From: JAPLDB01 sp038206355
Lineage (GTDB): Bacteria > Bacteroidota > Bacteroidia > AKYH767-A > 2013-40CM-41-45
NCBI GenBank assembly: GCA_038206355.1
Contig: JBBRAY010000010.1
Coordinates: 25,027-89,026, forward strand
DNA: 64,000 nucleotides
Direction of reading: 5' to 3'
Shown here: positions 49,097 to 57,701 of the stretch, piece by piece
Numbering within the stretch: position 1 is the stretch's first letter
Layout: each line of letters begins with the position of its first letter
The notes under the pieces: model-generated
What the model saw: the letters and a program-made list of their open reading frames with translations, nothing else
Told to the model about the DNA's origin: nothing
Databases searched by the model: none
Program-made: the position numbers and the translations under genes

Positions 49097-49714
49097 TTAT
49101 TCATGTCCCCGCTTGCGCATTTCTCCGGCAATGGCTTTTGATCCTGCGTCGTCGCGCATTTCAAGTTCGCTGATAATATTCTTGTGATCAGTTTCATTTC
49201 TGTTTTGCGACAACTTAAACCCCGATTCAATTTTCTCAACGGTCATGATAAATCCTGTCACCCCTGAAATATTCTCCCTGATCACCTTCGGAGAAATATT
49301 TTCAAAATTCTTCGGTGTGTGCGATCCCGCTTCCATTTTATTCGTGAGCTGAATAAGGTGTTCATACAACTCAAGTTCAGTCATCACTTTAATTTTCCCG
49401 TACACATGAACAGCGATGTAATTCCACGTTGATACGTTGTCGTGACTATACCACGAAGACGAAACATAAGCATGCGGTCCCTGAAAAATTGCCAACGCAG
49501 ATGAAGAATCATGAAATAAATTTCCCTGTTCGTTTTCCTTTGATATGTGTCCGTTGAGAACAGTCTGACCATTCACTTCCTTGATCATCATTGGAATATG
49601 CGTGGCAACCGGTTTTTCTCCGTCATTCAAAACAAGAATACCAAAAGGATTTTTTTGAATGAATTCCAGCATCTCGGTTCTGTTTTCATTCTTGTATTCG
49701 TCGGGAGTGTACAT
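49097..49714 (-). CDS. PaiB-like FMN-binding protein
   Basis: A 205-residue PaiB-family protein: MYTPDEYKNENRTEMLEFIQ, NPFGILVLNDGEKPVATHIP, GHISKENEQGNLF, VYGKIKVM and the GVTGFIMTVEKIESGFKLSQ segment. The split-barrel flavin-reductase-like fold binds FMN or heme; the old name (negative regulator of sporulation genes) reflects Bacillus work and need not apply. 9 bp upstream of ogt and 29 bp downstream of a GNAT gene. Confidence 0.9.
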   Translation of the reverse strand: MYTPDEYKNENRTEMLEFIQKNPFGILVLNDGEKPVATHIPMMIKEVNGQTVLNGHISKENEQGNLFHDSSSALAIFQGPHAYVSSSWYSHDNVSTWNYIAVHVYGKIKVMTELELYEHLIQLTNKMEAGSHTPKNFENISPKVIRENISGVTGFIMTVEKIESGFKLSQNRNETDHKNIISELEMRDDAGSKAIAGEMRKRGHE

Positions 49715-49743
49715 GGTATTCGGAAAAGGAAAATCAAAAGTAC

Positions 49744-50271
49744 TTAAGAAAATGCCTCGCCCTTCGATGGATTAAAACATTCATATATCCATGCATCGGT
49801 ATGATAAACGTGTTGTATCCGCGCAAACTTCATCCCGATTTTTTCCAGCACATATTGTGATGGTGTATTGTCGAAACGCGTGGCACCAACAATCTTTTCA
49901 AGTTTTAAATTTTCGAATCCGTGCTTTAATAATTCCCTCGACATTTCTGTTGCATACCCCTTACCCCGGTGTTTTCTCATCAGGCGGTAACCGATTTCAA
50001 TATCTTCAGTATCGTTCAGGTTTTTCAAAACAAACCATCCAATTAATTCTCCCGATTTTTTTTCTTCGCACATCCACAATCCCAAACCCTGATCATATTT
50101 ATTTGTGGAGAGAATTCTTTTCATCGTTGCCTGTGTTTCTTCAATCGTTTTTTCAAGAGGACGGATATACTTCATCACTGCTGCATCTGCATGCAATTCA
50201 AAAAGAAAATCCAGGTCGCTTTCGGAAATCTCCCTTAACACCAACCGTTCTGCCTCAACAAAATTTTTCAT
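49744..50271 (-). CDS. GNAT family N-acetyltransferase
   Basis: A 175-residue RimJ/RimL-type acetyltransferase: NFVEAERLVLREISESDLDF at the start, GWFVLKNLNDTEDIEIGYRL, the acetyl-CoA loop RKHRGKGYATEMSRELL, and NTPSQYVLEKIGMKF. Substrate unknown. 3 bp downstream of the SDR gene, so probably cotranscribed with ogt, PaiB-like and SDR genes. Confidence 0.9.
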   Translation of the reverse strand: MKNFVEAERLVLREISESDLDFLFELHADAAVMKYIRPLEKTIEETQATMKRILSTNKYDQGLGLWMCEEKKSGELIGWFVLKNLNDTEDIEIGYRLMRKHRGKGYATEMSRELLKHGFENLKLEKIVGATRFDNTPSQYVLEKIGMKFARIQHVYHTDAWIYECFNPSKGEAFS

Positions 50272-50274
50272 TGT

Positions 50275-51060
50275 TTAAAGCGATCCCGTACGACCCCCGT
50301 CAACAGGAACATTTATTCCGGTGATATATGAAGCTGCAGGAGATGCCAGGAATGCCACGGCAGCCGCGATCTCCAACGGATCAGCAAATCGTCCCATCGG
50401 TATTTCATGGAGCATTTCCTTTTGTAAATCATCAATGGTTGCGCCCGACTTTGTCGACTTAATTTCAATCAACGATTGCAACCGCTGCGTATTGGTAGCA
50501 CCGGGCAATACATTATTTACCGTAATACCAAATGACGCCACTTCATTGGCCAGCGTTTTACTCCAGTTCGCAACTGCTGCCCTGATGGTATTCGATACCC
50601 CTAGATTTTTCAGCGGCACTTTTACAGAAGTGGAAATGATGTTGATAATGCGACCGTACTTTTCTTTCTTCATTCCTTCTATCACTGCCTGCGCGAGAAT
50701 ATGATTACATATTAAATGGTTGTTGAAAGCAATACGGAATTCTTCGATGTCTGCATTCACAATCGGACCACCGCTTGGGCCGCCTGTATTATTCACCAGG
50801 ATGTGAATGATATTTGTTTTTACAAATGCATCTGCTTTTTCTTTAACCTCATGCGGATGTTTGAAGTCGGCGGTGAGAAATGAATGCGTTTGTCCCTGTG
50901 AAGAATCAAGTTCTGTAATTACGCGGGCCAGTTTTTTTTCATCACGGGCCATCAGCACACAATTGGCACCCAGTTTTGCAAGTTCAATTGCCGCAGCCTT
51001 TCCTATTCCCTGCGTACTTCCGCATACGAGTGCGGCTTTTCCTTTTAGCGAAAGATTCAT
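50275..51060 (-). CDS. SDR family oxidoreductase with atypical active site
   Basis: A 261-residue short-chain dehydrogenase with the Rossmann motif AALVCGSTQGIGKAAAIELA, NNTGGPSGGP, IINIIS and the C-terminal ITGINVPVDGG. The usual YxxxK is replaced: where YSxSK should be, the sequence reads LGVSNTIRAAVANWSKTLA. This matches an SDR subfamily that lacks Tyr/Lys, so the reaction may differ from ordinary dehydrogenation. It heads the SDR-GNAT-PaiB-ogt run on the minus strand. Confidence 0.88.
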   Translation of the reverse strand: MNLSLKGKAALVCGSTQGIGKAAAIELAKLGANCVLMARDEKKLARVITELDSSQGQTHSFLTADFKHPHEVKEKADAFVKTNIIHILVNNTGGPSGGPIVNADIEEFRIAFNNHLICNHILAQAVIEGMKKEKYGRIINIISTSVKVPLKNLGVSNTIRAAVANWSKTLANEVASFGITVNNVLPGATNTQRLQSLIEIKSTKSGATIDDLQKEMLHEIPMGRFADPLEIAAAVAFLASPAASYITGINVPVDGGRTGSL

Positions 51061-51254
51061 GCGCGAAAGATAGGGGCGGAGAGGTAATATTTAATATGTA
51101 AGATGTAATATTTTAGAACCGTACACTTAATTCGAACCCTTCGTTCAATTTTAGATCAATTTACAATTTGAAACACGTCTAATCCTCCCATTCATATTTT
51201 CGTATGATGCCCATTCGTACTTCGCTGAGATCACATCTCTAAGTTTGTACTTCG

Positions 51255-51435
51255 GTAGTGGCTCAGTTTGGATTTTAAAGATTCCTCATTTCATTCGGAA
51301 TGACAGGTTATAAATGTTGTTTGTGGCGGAAGAGAAAATTTGCCTCCGATCCGCAAATTTTCTCTTCCGCCAACTTACCGGCAACCTTATTGTCATTATA
51401 AATGAAATGAGGAATCTCTCAAACTGAGCCACTAC
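51255..51435. repeat. 181-bp near-complete palindrome (MITE-like)
   Basis: GTAGTGGCTCAGTTTG at 51255-51270 pairs perfectly with 51420-51435; AGATTCCTCATTTCATT pairs with AATGAAATGAGGAATCT; TGACA with TGTCA; and 51325-51343 (19 bases, GGCGGAAGAGAAAATTTGC) is the perfect complement of 51353-51371 around a 9-nt loop. It contains the word ATTCCTCATTTCATTCGGAA found also near the contig end (63859). No coding capacity. Probably a non-autonomous mobile element or a large hairpin. Confidence 0.8.
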
Positions 51436-51503
51436 CCGTACTTAGTATATTCGTATGTATTCATCAGTACTTCGTATATTCGTATTTTATTAAACTCAAA
51501 TCC
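51436..51503. repeat. TACGAAGTA-type spacer
   Basis: CGTACTTAGTATATTCGTATG and TCAGTACTTCGTATATTCGTA words, the same repeat family as 11881-12126, ending just before the HAO start codon. Confidence 0.5.
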
Positions 51504-52031
51504 ATGTCCATTCAACGCGCTTTCAACTTCAAACAGTGGATCAACGACAACCGCCACTTATTAAAACCACCGGTAGGAAACCAGCAGGTATATAAAGGGA
51601 ATGATGATTTTATCGTCATGGTTGTGGGTGGCCCGAACTCCCGCAAAGACTACCACTACAATGAAGGCGAAGAATTTTACTACCAGGTAGAAGGGAATAT
51701 CATTTTGAAAATTATTGAAGACGGAAAACCCGTTGACATTCCCATCAACGAAGGAGATATTTTTCTGCTCCCACCGAAGACACCGCATTCACCCCAGCGC
51801 CCTGCAGGAACTGTAGGAATGGTGGTTGAATTATACCGCCACGAAAAAGAAATGGACGGCTGCTTCTGGTATTGCGAAAAGTGCGGCAACGAACTGCACA
51901 AAGAATATTTTCCACTCACCAATATCGTCACTGAGTTACCAAAAATTTTCGATAAGTTTTATTCCAACCTGGATCTTCGCACGTGTAAGAATTGCGGAAC
52001 CATCATGGAACCACCTCCGAAGTTGAGTTGA
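51504..52031 (+). CDS. nbaC: 3-hydroxyanthranilate 3,4-dioxygenase
   Basis: A 175-residue HAO: FNFKQWINDNRHLLKPPVGN, VGGPNSRKDYHYNEGEEFYY with the metal-binding His and Glu, FLLPPKTPHSPQRPAGTVGM, and a C-terminal rubredoxin-like pair CEKCG and CKNCG. It opens the ring of 3-hydroxyanthranilate to aminocarboxymuconate semialdehyde in the kynurenine pathway. The ACMS decarboxylase gene follows after 734 bp of repeat DNA, giving a product-substrate pair. Confidence 0.95.
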   Translation: MSIQRAFNFKQWINDNRHLLKPPVGNQQVYKGNDDFIVMVVGGPNSRKDYHYNEGEEFYYQVEGNIILKIIEDGKPVDIPINEGDIFLLPPKTPHSPQRPAGTVGMVVELYRHEKEMDGCFWYCEKCGNELHKEYFPLTNIVTELPKIFDKFYSNLDLRTCKNCGTIMEPPPKLS

Positions 52032-52765
52032 AGAGTTGATTGAGAACATCCGAAAACCCTCATTGTGTCATTGAGATTGCAGAATGATTAATGCTCCGTA
52101 ATTACCAATGAAGATGAAAGTCTGTGCGAATGCCCCCTTTAGGGGAAGGGGTGAACGATGGAGTTGAACAACATGGATTTCACTGCGAGGCACGCTTGTC
52201 ATCCATAGCTTTAGCGAAGGTTGGAAGCAGTCCCCCCTTGAGTGTTGTCCCTGCGAGACACGAAGCAGTCCCTCAAAATAGTTGCGAATCTTTTGAAGCT
52301 CAAGTCCCCATTCGCCCTCGGGCTCTCTCCCGTCATTCTGCCGGGGCTATTTTAGTATATCTCCCATTCCTAAATGAAATTCATCATTGAGATTAGCGGT
52401 TGATAAATGTATAGATGTATTCATTGAAGATGAAAGTCCGCGCAAATGCCCCCTTTAGGGGAAGGGATGCGGGTAGCATTTGAAAATAGAAGTTCTATTG
52501 TCACTTACACCCCTGACCCCCAAAGGGGAACCACAATTCAAATCCCGACTTCCCGAATGATTTTTTATCTCAAATTATTTATAAACTTTTTTTTGCCTGA
52601 TTCAAACTGTGGTCCATTGTTCGTTGAACTTTTCCAACTACTTCGTAGATTCGCCCCAATCCGTACTTCGTCCCGATAGCTATCGGGATTCGTACGCTTT
52701 AATTCGTACTTCGTTGACCATCCGTACTTCGTATTTTCGTATGCCTTTATTCGTATTTCGTACCC
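52032..52765. repeat. Gene-free repeat-rich gap
   Basis: Two ~45-bp direct repeats at about 52107-52152 and 52422-52467 share TGAAGATGAAAGTC, then GCGCAAATGCCCCC or its variant, and TTTAGGGGAAGGG. Around 52666-52690 is the palindrome TCCCGATAGCTATCGGGA, and 52690-52765 holds TACTTCGTA-type words. No gene is visible. Confidence 0.5.
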
Positions 52766-53776
52766 ATGTTTAAAATCGACATCCACAACCACATCATCCC
52801 CGAGCACATGCCCGACTGGGTAAAAAAATTCGGCTATGGTGGATTTATACATCTGCAACACCACAAAAATTGCAGCGCACGCATGATGATCGGCGATAAA
52901 TTTTTCCGTGAAGTGGAAAGCAATTGCTGGGATGCGGAAGTGCGAATGAAAGAATGTGATCATCATGGAGTGAACGTACAGGTATTGAGCACCATCCCCG
53001 TTATGTTTTCTTATTGGGCCAAGCCGAAAGATTGTCTTGACGTTTCCATGTTTCTCAACGACCACATTGCGGAAATCGTAAGCCGTTATCCGAAACGTTT
53101 TGTTGGACTCGGTACCATTCCAATGCAGGATCCGGAGATGGCTGTGGCTGAACTCGAACGGTGCATGAAAATCGGATTACGTGGTGTGCAGATTGGTTCG
53201 CACGTGGTTGACGACTGGAACCTCGGTTCGCCGGCGCTGTTACCCGTTTTCGAAGCGGCATCAAGACTCAATGCTTCTGTGTTTGTGCATCCGTGGGACA
53301 TGGCCGGACAACAACGAATGGAACGCTACTGGTTGCCGTGGCTATTGGGAATGCCAACTGAAACTGCACTGGCAATTTGCTCGATGATTTTCGGCGGCGT
53401 ATTTGAAAAATTACCTAAGCTCCGTGTGGCGTTTGCGCATGGCGGAGGAACGTTTCCTTCACTCATCGGAAGAATAGAACATGGATTTGCAAGCCGCCCC
53501 GATCTCGTTGCCATTCACAACAATGAAAACCCGCGATCATACGTAGGCAAATTTTTTATTGATTCACTCGTTCATGAACCCAACGTACTCGACTACCTGG
53601 TAAAATTTATGGGCGCAAACAGGATTGCACTGGGAAGCGATTATCCTTTCCCACTTGGCGAACTGGCTCCCGGAAAGCTGATAGAAAGTATGCCATACGA
53701 TAATGCTACAAAGGAATTATTACTCAGCGGTTCTGCACTGGAATGGTTGAACATGGAAAAGAAATTTTTTCAATGA
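52766..53776 (+). CDS. nbaD: 2-amino-3-carboxymuconate-6-semialdehyde decarboxylase (ACMSD)
   Basis: A 336-residue amidohydrolase-fold decarboxylase: DIHNHIIPEHMP with the HxH zinc ligands, KECDHHGVNVQVLSTIPVMF, VHPWDMAGQQRMERYWLPW with His, and IALGSDYPFPLGELAPGKL with the catalytic Asp. ACMSD removes CO2 from the product of HAO, diverting it from quinolinate. With HAO next door this gives two steps of the kynurenine / 2-nitrobenzoate-type pathway; no kynureninase or KMO is seen here. Its stop overlaps the DUF1223 start. Confidence 0.93.
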   Translation: MFKIDIHNHIIPEHMPDWVKKFGYGGFIHLQHHKNCSARMMIGDKFFREVESNCWDAEVRMKECDHHGVNVQVLSTIPVMFSYWAKPKDCLDVSMFLNDHIAEIVSRYPKRFVGLGTIPMQDPEMAVAELERCMKIGLRGVQIGSHVVDDWNLGSPALLPVFEAASRLNASVFVHPWDMAGQQRMERYWLPWLLGMPTETALAICSMIFGGVFEKLPKLRVAFAHGGGTFPSLIGRIEHGFASRPDLVAIHNNENPRSYVGKFFIDSLVHEPNVLDYLVKFMGANRIALGSDYPFPLGELAPGKLIESMPYDNATKELLLSGSALEWLNMEKKFFQ

Positions 53777-54507
53777 GAATTAAAATATTTTTGATTTTTC
53801 TTTTTTTCTTTTTGTGGAAGGCAGGCGATGCGCAAAATCCAAAACCCTTTGCCGTTGTAGAGCTCTTCACCAGCGAAGGATGCAGCAGTTGTCCCCCGGC
53901 TGAAAAAGTATTGTCAGACATCAAAGCAGATGCGGTAAAAAATCAAAAAAATGTTTTCTGTCTCGAATACCATGTTGACTACTGGAACCGCCTCGGATGG
54001 AAAGACCCCTTCAGTAGTTTTCAATATACAAACCGACAGAAAAATTATTGCAGCGTGCTTAACGAAGAAAGTATTTATACACCGATGATGATCGTAAACG
54101 GAAAAGAATCTTTTACCGGATCAAATTCGGAAAAAGCAAAAACAGCCGTTACTTCGGCGCTCTCGACTCACGAAGACATACTCCTGAAAATAAAAATCGA
54201 TTCTGTTGAAAGCGATACTGTATTTGTTCAAGTTCAGTCTTCGAAAACGGATAAGAATTTTTTCTTCCGTTTTGCCATTACAGAAAACCAGCTTGTTTCA
54301 AAAATCGGCAAAGGCGAAAATTCAGGAATGACCTTGACGCATGATGGCGTGGTACGGGTTTTTGTATCAGAGGCGGTAAATGGTTCATCAGTGCAAATTA
54401 AAATTCCGTTGAAAAAATTTGTGCCCAATAAAAACTGCGAGCTGATTGCTTTCATTCAGCACAAGCAGACCATGAAAATCCTCGCTGCAACAAAAGAAAA
54501 TTTCTGA
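53773..54507 (+). CDS. Secreted DUF1223 family thioredoxin-like protein
   Basis: A 244-residue protein with signal peptide (MRIKIFLIFLFFFLWKAGDAQ). The DUF1223 core has AVVELFTSEGCSSCPPAEKV, a CxxC within a thioredoxin-like fold, YHVDYWNRLGWKDPF and YTPMMIVNGKESF. Such proteins are periplasmic, possibly thiol-related; no activity is established. ATG 53773 overlaps the ACMSD stop (ATGA), so the two are translationally coupled; an upstream in-frame ATG at 53743 lies inside the ACMSD gene and would lack a signal peptide. Confidence 0.85.
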   Translation: MRIKIFLIFLFFFLWKAGDAQNPKPFAVVELFTSEGCSSCPPAEKVLSDIKADAVKNQKNVFCLEYHVDYWNRLGWKDPFSSFQYTNRQKNYCSVLNEESIYTPMMIVNGKESFTGSNSEKAKTAVTSALSTHEDILLKIKIDSVESDTVFVQVQSSKTDKNFFFRFAITENQLVSKIGKGENSGMTLTHDGVVRVFVSEAVNGSSVQIKIPLKKFVPNKNCELIAFIQHKQTMKILAATKENF

Positions 54508-54529
54508 AACCGATTAACATCATAGATTG

Positions 54530-54900
54530 AATTACCCGCAACTGCGAGGCGAATGAAATTGGAATTGCCACAGATGCACAGATTTAATGCAATCAAAAAA
54601 CGATCTGCGATTTCTATGTATTGTGCAAGCCTAATAATTTGAACAGCCGTCCCGACTGATCGGGACGCTGATTTTTTATGATGGTTATGATGAGCGCTGA
54701 TAAAATCTTTAAAGACCAAAATAGCCTTAATTCATCAGCGAACTATTCTTAAATAACCGAAACACTTATCAATTCTTACGGTTATGATTTACGTAGATGT
54801 AATTATCTTAACAGATCATCACCATCCTGAAAATCAGCGTTCAGTTTGTCATGATTCAATTCCAATCTGCGACTCGCGTTTAGGCAGGACAAGTTCTGCG
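54530..54900. repeat. Imperfect inverted repeat in the DUF1223/YceI gap
   Basis: GTCCCGACTGATCGGGAC at 54651-54668 is a short palindrome. GCTGATTTTTTATGATGGTTA near 54668-54690 is matched on the other strand by CATCACCATCCTGAAAATCAGC near 54817-54839. ATTGGAATTG occurs on both strands in this gap. No gene is visible between 54508 and 54915. Confidence 0.4.
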
Positions 54901-54915
54901 GCCTCCTTTATCCAA

Positions 54916-55467
54916 TCAGCTCTTCACAAAAGGAATCAACGTAGCATCAACCCTGATCTCAACCTCCTCTGCAATGTTGTGAATATACAGAGAGGGAACC
55001 TTGATGTCGAAATCAGCAAGGCGAATTTTAAAAACAGACTTAATCGTAATCTGAGATCCCTTTACGGTAACTGTTCCGGTGGCAGTAACCTGTTTTGAAA
55101 CACCGTGCATGAGGAGCATTCCTGTCGCCGTTGCTTCGTATTGGCCGTCTTTGGTAAAGTCAATCTTCTCCTGAATCTTTCCTGCAAAAGACGAGAACGA
55201 AAATTTATCCGACTCCATATAATTCTCGTTGAAATGTTCCTGCATCAATGCCGAACTGAATTTGAAAGAGGTAATCGGAACCTTGAATAAAATTTCCTGC
55301 GTGGCAGTATTCATCACCGGTTTGCAAGCGGTATTATGTGCTTCAATATTTTCAATTAACGAGGCGGAAAAAAAACTAATGTCGGCTTCCTTTGCCATAT
55401 AAATCTGAGCTCCGGCATTAAGGGATGCGGAAATTATAAAGGTCAGAAATAAAAATATCTTTTTCAT
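54916..55467 (-). CDS. Periplasmic YceI family protein
   Basis: A 183-residue protein with signal peptide (MKKIFLFLTFIISASLNAGA) and a YceI-type lipocalin-like barrel: ADISFFSASLIENIEAHNTA, LFKVPITSFKFSSALMQEHF, TGMLLMHGVSKQVTATGTVT, FKIRLADFDIKVPSLYIHNI. YceI proteins bind isoprenoid lipids or stand in electron-transport contexts. ATG 55467 is chosen, not 55527, because the signal peptide begins there. It is the last gene of a four-gene operon with DUF5777 and two cytochrome-c-like lipoproteins. Confidence 0.9.
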   Translation of the reverse strand: MKKIFLFLTFIISASLNAGAQIYMAKEADISFFSASLIENIEAHNTACKPVMNTATQEILFKVPITSFKFSSALMQEHFNENYMESDKFSFSSFAGKIQEKIDFTKDGQYEATATGMLLMHGVSKQVTATGTVTVKGSQITIKSVFKIRLADFDIKVPSLYIHNIAEEVEIRVDATLIPFVKS

Positions 55468-55477
55468 CGCATCAGGC

Positions 55478-56362
55478 TTACAACGTAAATACCCTTGACA
55501 CATTAAATCCAAGGCGTATTCCCGCATTGTTCCATTTGGTATCAGTATGCGTCAGGAATTGATTCTCTACCAGACCCAGCGAGTTGACAAAATGCACCTG
55601 GAATACATGTCCTCCGGTTTCAATCTCCCATCCGATACCCATGCTGTCATAGTATTTCGTTTTTGAATATTCATTGATGCGGTATGCATATTCAAAAGTG
55701 ATTGCCATCCGCTTGGTAAACTTAAGTCGTGTTACACAAGCCAACCCATAGGCGTCATTTTTATCAGTAATTTTTTCAACAAGATTGTAATGTACAAACC
55801 ATGGCGCTACCTGAAATGAAAATGCCGGAGAAAATTTTCTCCCAATCATTATTTCATAAGCATATGACCAGCGATTGGATTCCGGTTTGTATTTATCATA
55901 TCCAAGCCGTGAAGCATTGTTGTCTTTTAGGGCAATCCTGTAAGCACTTGTGAAAAGTGTAATGCTTAAAGGTGAGCCGCCATTTGTGGCTTGTCTTAAC
56001 AAACGGAATTTCAAAAACCCATCCACCATTTTCTCCATAGAAGTGCGGCCAATTCCAAACATGAACCTGCCGTCAGGACTGTATTCAAGTGCCAGGCGAA
56101 TATTTACGGGCCCGTCAATTCCCCATGCATTGATAGAGCCGCTGTTGAGTGATCCGAACCTGTGAGAAATCCTGAGATCCAGTGTTCTTCTTCCAACCGT
56201 TTCAAGCGTATGCTGATTGACCAATCGTGTAGTCTTAAATGTGGCATTGGTAAATTCTTTTTCCTGTCTCTGAACGGAGTCAACAAGGTTCCACAAATCC
56301 TGAGCCTGCAACTGAATGCAACAGGATAGCAGTAAAATTGAAAAGAGGAATTTCAGTTTCAT
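55478..56362 (-). CDS. DUF5777 family beta-barrel protein
   Basis: A 294-residue protein with signal peptide (MKLKFLFSILLLSCCIQLQA), then RTLDLRISHRFGSLNSGSIN, typical of DUF5777, and many amphipathic strands to an aromatic end (GIRLGFNVSRVFTL), so an outer-membrane beta-barrel. DUF5777 genes commonly sit beside YceI and small cytochrome-like lipoproteins, as here (11 bp before YceI, 8 bp after a cytochrome). Function unknown; a route for electrons or a lipid across the outer membrane is one idea. Confidence 0.9.
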   Translation of the reverse strand: MKLKFLFSILLLSCCIQLQAQDLWNLVDSVQRQEKEFTNATFKTTRLVNQHTLETVGRRTLDLRISHRFGSLNSGSINAWGIDGPVNIRLALEYSPDGRFMFGIGRTSMEKMVDGFLKFRLLRQATNGGSPLSITLFTSAYRIALKDNNASRLGYDKYKPESNRWSYAYEIMIGRKFSPAFSFQVAPWFVHYNLVEKITDKNDAYGLACVTRLKFTKRMAITFEYAYRINEYSKTKYYDSMGIGWEIETGGHVFQVHFVNSLGLVENQFLTHTDTKWNNAGIRLGFNVSRVFTL

Positions 56363-56370
56363 GGTTGTGT

Positions 56371-56754
56371 TCAGTTGTTTATGTAACCGTGATTAATCCA
56401 GGATTCTATTTTACTAATGGAACATTCATCAAGCTTACCGCCTCCCTTTGGCATTTCATTCGCATCCGGATCATGAATGATACTTAGAAGAAATCTGTTG
56501 TCGGGGCTAATACTCGCAACTACTCCTGCATAGGTTTCGAGTCCGATTTGACTGTCAGAACTATTTGTATTGTGACAGGCATTATCAGTGATACCGCAGC
56601 TTGAACTCACGATGGGTGCGACATCAGCTGCATAAGAAATGGTGACGTTTGTTGTATCGCATACACCTCCTATATCAGGATGAAGTTCTTCGAGGTTATC
56701 GTAATAACATCCGGTACATAATGCAATTGCAGCAAGAAAAAATATTCTTCTCAT
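56371..56754 (-). CDS. Cytochrome c-like lipoprotein (CX6CH)
   Basis: A 127-residue lipoprotein (MRRIFFLAAIALCTGC, lipobox). The mature part ISYAADVAPIVSSSCGITDN, ACHNTNSS resembles the c-type cytochrome domain of planctomycete/Bacteroidetes lipoproteins (PSCyt-like), but the heme-binding CxxCH is seen as C-GITDNA-CH, six residues between Cys. DANEMPKGGGKLDECSISKI gives the axial-Met-like region. So heme attachment is uncertain. 8 bp apart from both neighbours. Confidence 0.8.
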   Translation of the reverse strand: MRRIFFLAAIALCTGCYYDNLEELHPDIGGVCDTTNVTISYAADVAPIVSSSCGITDNACHNTNSSDSQIGLETYAGVVASISPDNRFLLSIIHDPDANEMPKGGGKLDECSISKIESWINHGYINN

Positions 56755-56762
56755 TCTTTATA

Positions 56763-57125
56763 TTAGTTGTTTAAAGCACCTTGTTCAATCCAGACATATA
56801 CCTGTTGAATTTGCTTCGTGGTAAGAGACGGATTTGAAGTTGGCGGCATGATCTGTCCTTCACGTCCGGTAATGGAACGATATAGTTTACTATTCCGCGC
56901 ATTAGATGCTTTTACAGAACCGTTCGAAATTACATTATCATATCCGATTAATGAAAACTGCTGCCCGCCATCATGACACCCACTCATGGTACAATTCCCG
57001 GAAAGCAGGGTTTGAATCTCTGTACTGAAACGAACGGCAGGCACATTTGTCAAATCGGTTTCATGTCTACAGGAAACAAGAAAGAACAATGCTCCTGATA
57101 AAACGAGAAATTTAATTCTGATCAT
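56763..57125 (-). CDS. Cytochrome c-like lipoprotein (CX4CH)
   Basis: A 120-residue lipoprotein (IKFLVLSGALFFLVSC lipobox). FSTEIQTLLSGNCTMSGCHD has C-TMSG-CH, four residues between the Cys, as in some cytochrome c3 hemes; QIMPPTSNPSLTTKQIQQVY supplies the MPP Met-containing segment typical of this domain. It is the first gene of the operon leading to the second cytochrome, DUF5777 and YceI, so the four probably work together at the outer membrane/periplasm. Confidence 0.82.
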   Translation of the reverse strand: MIRIKFLVLSGALFFLVSCRHETDLTNVPAVRFSTEIQTLLSGNCTMSGCHDGGQQFSLIGYDNVISNGSVKASNARNSKLYRSITGREGQIMPPTSNPSLTTKQIQQVYVWIEQGALNN

Positions 57126-57161
57126 ATGAAAAAATAAAAAGCAATGATATTGCTTTTCAAT

Positions 57162-57400
57162 TATTGAACTACTATTTTTTCAGTGAATTTTTGTGAGCAG
57201 TTTTCTGCAGTAAGGAGATAGACACCCCTTGGAAAGGCAGAAACGGTAATGGTGCATGATTTGTTTTCAGCAATCACCGATTCTTTTATTTGGTGACCGG
57301 AGAGATATTAAAGTTTGACAATTGTCGGTTCGGATCCAAAAAAATCAGCCCTGATACGAATGAGATCATTGGAAGATGACAGCGGACACGAGGACGAAAA
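57162..57400 (-). pseudogene. Decayed T9SS sorting-domain fragment
   Basis: The minus strand reads SSNDLIRIRADFFGSEPTI then a TAA (57310-57308), then HQIKESVIAENKSCTITVSA, FPRGVYLLTAENCSQKF, TEKIVVQ and stop at 57162. This is the second half of a T9SS type A domain with an internal stop and no N-terminal part. The rest of 57126-57701 has no gene. Confidence 0.65.
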
Positions 57401-57701
57401 TTAATCTCGCTGCTATCTGATTTGTAAATTCATGTGAATGGAAAATTTGCCTTTGGTTTTTTACACCGGTCAATAGATATGTTGTGCAAAATCTGAATAT
57501 TGAAATGCATTATTGTATATCCCGGAACATGTTCATTTCGCATACCAATTTCATTTTTTTGATAAAAGTACTTTCGTCACTTGTTATTAGGGTATATACA
57601 GACGTGAATAACGTGTGGTGCAAACATTTGTTAATCATTTTATACCTTCACACCATGATGCCCCTTTATCACTTTTCACAATTTAAATTCTTAATCAGAT
57701 C

